A stretch of DNA of 5,963 nucleotides from Propionibacteriaceae bacterium (GTDB taxonomy: Bacteria; Actinomycetota; Actinomycetes; Propionibacteriales; Propionibacteriaceae). Where the stretch lies: contig JAKDIK010000176.1 in assembly GCA_030450535.1 (NCBI GenBank), positions 1 to 5,963 on the forward strand, read 5' to 3'. Below, one piece after another: positions 4,742 to 5,963 of this stretch; within the stretch, counting starts at the first letter, position 1, and each line of letters starts with the position of its first letter. The notes beneath the pieces were generated by a model. That model had not been told where the DNA came from. It saw nothing but the letters and a program-made list of their open reading frames with translations, and did no database searches. Both the position numbers and the translations under genes were made by a program.

Positions 4742-5963
4742 CGCGACGGCGTCGGGCTCGCCGACGCCCGGACCGGACGGTACTGGTCGATGCCGCCCGG
4801 CACGGGGAGTCGCCGGTCGGCGAGGACGATGAGCTGGCCCTCGGACAGCCCGGAGACGATCTGGATGCGTCCCCCACCGCTGCTGCCGGTGACGACCGTC
4901 ACCGGGCTGGCCGAGGTCGCCCGCGCGCCGTCGACGACCTCGACGGTGGCGGTGGTGTCGGTGATCTTGGTGACCGCAGAGACCGGCACGGTGAGCACGT
5001 CGCTTGCGGTGCGGAGCTCGAGCGTCGCCTCGGCGTAGGTGCCCGAGGGGAGCAGAGCGTCCGGATCGTCGGCGAGGATTTCGGCGGAGTAGCTCGGCGT
5101 CCCGCTGTCGGAGGTGGGCAGCACGCTCACGGTGACGACCTCACCGTGGAGGGGATGCGGCGAGGCGAGCTGGCCGACCGTCGCCCTCGTGCCCGGCGCG
5201 ACGAGCGCCCGTAGAGCCAGCGGTACCTCGACGCTGACCCGCGCCGCGCCCTGACCCACCACGGTGGCCGAGCGCCCGGCCGAGGATTCCCCGACCGCGA
5301 AGTCGATGGCGCCCACCGTGCCCGAGAGCGGGGAGGTGAGGGTCGCCGCGGCGAGGTCCGCTTCGGCGCTGTCGAGCTGCTGACGCGCCTGCAGCAGGGT
5401 GGCGCGATCCCGCGCGATGGTGGCGTCGGTCACCGTGCCCCCGGCGAGGGCCGCCATCTGGTCGGCGATCTGCTGCTCGATGTCGGCCTGCGCCTGGGCC
5501 ATGGCTTCGGCGGCGGCGTCCCGGGCGGCCTGCTGGGCGACCCGCGTCAGCTCGGCCTGCGCCTGGGCGAGCGCGGCGCCGGCCTGCCGGTTGGCGTCCG
5601 CCAGACCCTGCGAGGCGGCCAGGATCGCAGCTCCGGCGCGCGCCTCGGCCTGCGCCGTGGTCACCATTGCCTCCGAGCACGACTGGAAGCTCTCGAGCAA
5701 TGCCGTGAGGTCGGTCGGGGACAGATCCGTCGGCCAGGCCGTGGGCAGCGTGGTCGGCAGGTCGGTGGGGAACCCGGTCGGCAGTTCCGTCGGGAGGCCG
5801 CTCGGCAGTTCCGTCGGCAGCGCCGTCGGCGGCACGGTCACGGTGACGGTCGCCGTCGGGACAGGGTCAGTCGCAGAGGGCGAGGGGCCCGGGGTCGCGG
5901 GTGGCCCGGTCGGTGGCGTCGCGGTCGGGAGCATCGGGGTGGCCGAGGCCGTCGGTTGCCCGG
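4738..5963 (-). CDS. HlyD/MacA-like membrane fusion protein, 5' end outside the window
   Basis: The frame is open to the window edge, so the N-terminus (signal or membrane anchor and first lipoyl half) is missing. The ATG at 5934 lies inside a Pro/Thr-rich stretch and is unlikely to be the true start. 407 codons are visible. In order: a Pro/Thr-rich linker (to about 5830); nine tetrapeptides of the form P-T-x-L (5722-5829); an Ala/Gln-rich coiled coil (about 5338-5706); the second lipoyl half ATLTSPLSGTVGAIDF; beta-barrel segments (VSVEVPLALRALVAPGTRATV, LLPSGTYAEATLEL); and the membrane-proximal part ending LVLADRRLPVPGG-like before a short tail. Such adaptors link inner-membrane transporters (often MacB-type ABC) to the exterior, so a transporter gene is expected nearby, probably outside the window. 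The stop overlaps the next gene as ATGA. The substrate cannot be inferred. Confidence 0.88.
   Translation of the reverse strand, partial: GQPTASATPMLPTATPPTGPPATPGPSPSATDPVPTATVTVTVPPTALPTELPSGLPTELPTGFPTDLPTTLPTAWPTDLSPTDLTALLESFQSCSEAMVTTAQAEARAGAAILAASQGLADANRQAGAALAQAQAELTRVAQQAARDAAAEAMAQAQADIEQQIADQMAALAGGTVTDATIARDRATLLQARQQLDSAEADLAAATLTSPLSGTVGAIDFAVGESSAGRSATVVGQGAARVSVEVPLALRALVAPGTRATVGQLASPHPLHGEVVTVSVLPTSDSGTPSYSAEILADDPDALLPSGTYAEATLELRTASDVLTVPVSAVTKITDTTATVEVVDGARATSASPVTVVTGSSGGGRIQIVSGLSEGQLIVLADRRLPVPGGIDQYRPVRASASPTPSR
5722..5829 (-). repeat. Nine 12-bp units encoding P-T-x-L tetrapeptides
   Basis: Read on the minus strand, the encoded tetrapeptides are PTAL, PTEL, PSGL, PTEL, PTGF, PTDL, PTTL, PTAW and PTDL, followed by SPTDL. 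The DNA units are similar but not identical, so this is a decayed tandem repeat within the membrane fusion protein gene. It may vary in copy number between strains. Confidence 0.85.

Noticed and set aside
1..5963. CRISPR array, tRNA, rRNA, transposase or phage genes
   Set aside because: No regularly spaced repeats with spacers, no tRNA-like cloverleaf and no mobile-element protein motifs were seen on either strand.

Overview
The window is high-GC DNA with short intergenic gaps and actinobacterial gene families. These include a MetAP1c-type methionine aminopeptidase, GlnA2-type glutamine synthetase, a DUF2510 membrane protein and a bacterial SCP2-like protein. An actinobacterium, possibly of the Propionibacteriaceae or a related family, is the best guess; the genus cannot be read from the sequence. 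There are no tRNA, rRNA, CRISPR or transposase genes, so this looks like an ordinary chromosomal region.

Layout. (1) 1-850, minus: map, lacking only its last few codons at the window edge. (2) 851-897: a 47-nt divergent gap with apparently overlapping promoters. (3) 898-1128, plus: a small acidic SPOR-like protein. (4) 1129-1182: a strong GC hairpin between convergent genes. (5) 1183-2139, minus: a DUF2510 single-pass membrane protein with an exported domain. (6) 2140-2287: a divergent regulatory gap holding a GTAAC-n6-GTAAC motif. (7) 2288-3625, plus: glnA2. (8) 3671-4276, plus: a GNAT acetyltransferase. (9) 4229-4378: an imperfect tandem duplication running into a 19-bp inverted repeat, between convergent genes. 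(10) 4379-4741, minus: an SCP2-like protein, overlapping by ATGA (11) 4738-5963, minus: the C-terminal part of a HlyD/MacA-like membrane fusion protein that continues past the window.

Functionally, map matures nascent proteins. glnA2 belongs to the non-adenylylated glutamine-synthetase class, whose Streptomyces members are linked to glutamylation of polyamines, and the GNAT enzyme may be co-transcribed with it. The membrane fusion protein and SCP2-like protein form a translationally coupled pair, perhaps the end of an export operon. I see no clear new defence or mobile system. The parts most worth a second look are the frame-shifted duplication plus palindrome after the GNAT gene, the possible GlnR-type site before glnA2, the repeated leaderless-promoter geometry, and the Pro/Thr repeat inside the membrane fusion protein.
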